A stretch of 64,000 bases of DNA from JAVJST01 sp965229715 (lineage in GTDB: Bacteria > Pseudomonadota > Alphaproteobacteria > Rhodospirillales > Casp-alpha2): contig CBDDJL010000002.1 of the NCBI GenBank assembly GCA_965229715.1, forward strand, positions 434,001-498,000. Reading direction: 5' to 3'. This document shows positions 62,281-64,000 of this stretch, one piece after another. Every line of letters starts with the position of its first letter. Position 1 is the first letter of the stretch. The notes below the pieces were generated by a model. The model was given only the letters and a program-made list of their open reading frames with translations, was not told where the DNA came from and made no database searches. The translations under genes were made by a program, and so were the position numbers.

Positions 62281-64000
62281 TTGAGTGTACCTGAGAAAAC
62301 GGATGTGCTGGTCATCGGCGGCGGCGTCGCCGGATGTTCGATCGCGTATCATCTGACGAAAATCGGGATCACCGACGTGGTCCTGTGCGAGCGTAAACAA
62401 TTGACCTGCGGCACGACGTGGCATGCCGCGGGCCTTGTCACGCAGCTCCGCGCCACCCGTAACATGACCGAGCTCGCCAAGTATACGGGCGAGTTGTTTT
62501 CCGATCTCGAGGCCGAAACCGGCCAAGCCACGGGTTTCAAAAAGAACGGCTCCCTGCGTCTCGCGAAACACGATGCGCGTTTCGAGGAATTGAAACGCGG
62601 TGCTTCCATGGCGCGAAACTTCGGTCTTGAGGTCCACGTCATCGCCCCGGCCGAGGTCAAGGAACGTTGGCCATTTGCCGAGGTCGACGATCTCGTCGGC
62701 GCGCTTTGGATGCCGAATGACGGCCAGGTCAATCCGGCAGACGTCACCGTTGCCATGGCCAAGGGCGCCCGGCAGGGCGGCGCGGTCATCATCGAAAACA
62801 ATCCGGTAACGGAAATTCTTGTCGAACGCGGCCGTGTTGTCGGCGCCGAGACGGCGCAAGGCCGGATCGAGGCGAAGAAGGTCGTCATCGCCGGCGGCAT
62901 GTGGTCGCGCGATCTTGCCGCGACCATCGGTGTCAACCTGCCGCTCCATGCAGCCGAACACTTCTACATCGTGACCGAGCCGATCCCCGATTTGCCACGG
63001 GATCTGCCGGTGATGTTTCTCGGCGATGAATGCTCATACTACAAGGAAGACGCTGGTAAGCTTCTGCTCGGTTGTTTCGAGCCGAATGCAAAGCCTTGGG
63101 GACACGACGGTATCCCCGACGACTTCTGCTTCGATTCCCTGCCGGAAGATTTCGAGCATTTCGAACCGATTCTCGAAATGGCGATCAAACGGGTTCCGGC
63201 CCTTGCAGAAACCGGTATCCAGCTGTTCTTCAACGGACCAGAGAGCTTTACGCCGGACGACCGCTATCTCCTCGGTGAAACACCCGAAGTCGAAAATCTC
63301 TATTGCGCCTGCGGCTTCAATTCTGTCGGCATCCTGTCGTCCGGCGGTGTCGGAAAGTCGTTGGCGCAATGGATCAAGGACGGGCGGCCGCCGTTCGAAC
63401 TCGCCGATGTCGACGTGCGCCGCATGATGCCGTTCCAGACCAACTCGAGTTATCTATTCGACCGGACGACCGAGACGCTTGGCTTGCTCTTCGATATGCA
63501 TTGGCCGAACCGGCAGTTCGCGACCGCCCGTGGCGTCCGTCGCAGCCCGTTTCACGACCGCCTGACGGCGACGGGCGCCTTCATGACGGAAGCCGCAGGT
63601 TTCGAGCGGCCGGGATTCTTCGGCTCGCCCGGCTCGACGCCCGAGATTGCCTACTCTTACGGGAGGCAGAGTTGGTTCGATGCCTGCGGGAACGAATGCC
63701 GCAACACACGCGATGGTGTGACCCTGTTCGACCAGAGTTGTTTCACAAAGTTCATGATCGAGGGACGTGACGCCTGTAGCGCCCTCAATCGGATCTGCGC
63801 CAACGACATCAATGTCGAGCCGGGGCGCGTGGTTTACACGCAGTGGCTCAACGAACGCGGCGGTATCGAAGCCGATGTCACGGTAACCCGTATCGATGAG
63901 TCATCGTTCATGGTGGTTTCGATTGCCGCCAACCAGACTCGCGACAAGGCGTGGCTGGCCCGGCATATGCCGGACGACGCCCATGTCTTTGTCCACGACG
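62281..64000 (+). CDS. Dimethylglycine/sarcosine dehydrogenase-like FAD protein, 3' truncated by window
   Basis: About 573 codons are visible, with no stop before the end. The start is TTG at 62281 with GGAGAG 6 nt upstream; the ATG just before it (62276) runs into a stop. The Rossmann motif DVLVIGGGVAGCSIAYHL is followed by GTTWHAAGLVTQLRATRN, where the His in TWHAAG is the position that binds FAD covalently in this family. The FAD-closing motif is FTPDDRYLLGETPEVENLYC followed by CGFNSVGILSSGG. A GCV_T folate domain begins near residue 500 (RDGVTLFDQS). Likely an N-methyl amine demethylase using tetrahydrofolate. Confidence 0.9.
   Translation, partial: MSVPEKTDVLVIGGGVAGCSIAYHLTKIGITDVVLCERKQLTCGTTWHAAGLVTQLRATRNMTELAKYTGELFSDLEAETGQATGFKKNGSLRLAKHDARFEELKRGASMARNFGLEVHVIAPAEVKERWPFAEVDDLVGALWMPNDGQVNPADVTVAMAKGARQGGAVIIENNPVTEILVERGRVVGAETAQGRIEAKKVVIAGGMWSRDLAATIGVNLPLHAAEHFYIVTEPIPDLPRDLPVMFLGDECSYYKEDAGKLLLGCFEPNAKPWGHDGIPDDFCFDSLPEDFEHFEPILEMAIKRVPALAETGIQLFFNGPESFTPDDRYLLGETPEVENLYCACGFNSVGILSSGGVGKSLAQWIKDGRPPFELADVDVRRMMPFQTNSSYLFDRTTETLGLLFDMHWPNRQFATARGVRRSPFHDRLTATGAFMTEAAGFERPGFFGSPGSTPEIAYSYGRQSWFDACGNECRNTRDGVTLFDQSCFTKFMIEGRDACSALNRICANDINVEPGRVVYTQWLNERGGIEADVTVTRIDESSFMVVSIAANQTRDKAWLARHMPDDAHVFVHD

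Overview
The window is chromosomal DNA of a high-GC alphaproteobacterium. The evidence is the block ubiE-ubiB-coaBC-dut beside mutM, rpsT and dnaA-dnaN-recF-gyrB, an mmcB gene with a GTTC-N7-GTTC box (the alphaproteobacterial LexA site), and GTG/TTG starts in dense, overlapping operons. The family resemblances point to a Rhodospirillales-like lineage, but genus cannot be told from this window. No rRNA, tRNA, CRISPR array, transposase or prophage gene was seen.

Layout. 0-2.4 kb (minus strand): a sulfur unit of Rrf2 regulator, cysK, moeB/thiF-like and the start of a DsrE-like gene. 2.4-6.9 kb (minus): dut, coaBC, a 0.3 kb tract of perfect hairpins, ubiB and ubiE. 6.9-15.8 kb (plus): mutM, a small exported protein, rpsT, then dnaA, dnaN, recF and gyrB. 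15.9-19.2 kb: a small cassette that looks acquired, with a HxlR regulator divergent from two exported hydrolases (isochorismatase-like and YtcJ-like amidohydrolase). 19.4-27.7 kb: a SpoIIAA/STAS-like protein, dadA, a class A penicillin-binding protein, a gmhA-hldE-VOC operon for ADP-heptose, an enoyl-CoA hydratase and a PAS-like protein. 27.9-30.6 kb: two tandem paralogues that I read as degenerate GGDEF/EAL-type proteins without the catalytic signatures.

30.6-56.1 kb is a cobalamin (B12) supercluster. Corrin-ring genes are cbiX, cobH, cobL (cbiET), cobI, a cbiG-cobJ fusion, cobM, cobK and cbiD. Later steps are cobB, cobN, cobO, cobQ, cobD, cobU, cobS and cobT, plus cobW and a CobC-type phosphatase. 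The ring-building set is of the early-cobalt (anaerobic-type) kind: CbiX, CbiG and CbiD are present and CobG and CobF are absent. Yet a full-length CobN, the large subunit of the late, aerobic cobaltochelatase, is also encoded, without its CobS/CobT AAA+ partners. Passenger genes within the cluster encode a SYLF-domain lipoprotein, a membrane-anchored TPR protein, an MFS transporter, a formate/nitrite-family channel and a SCO1/SenC protein.

56.1-64 kb: two tandem YcgN-like Cys-rich proteins, a DapA-family lyase, a YgjP-type metalloprotease, an ada gene whose -10 box sits almost on its ATG (probably leaderless), an AhpD-like protein, mmcB under a LexA box, a YjbQ protein, and an XRE-cupin regulator divergent from a dimethylglycine/sarcosine dehydrogenase-like gene that runs off the window.

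Non-coding signals of interest are a perfect DnaA box upstream of coaBC-dut, a dispersed 30-nt palindromic repeat that supplies the stop codon of both mutM and cobQ, and a nested palindrome between dnaA and dnaN.
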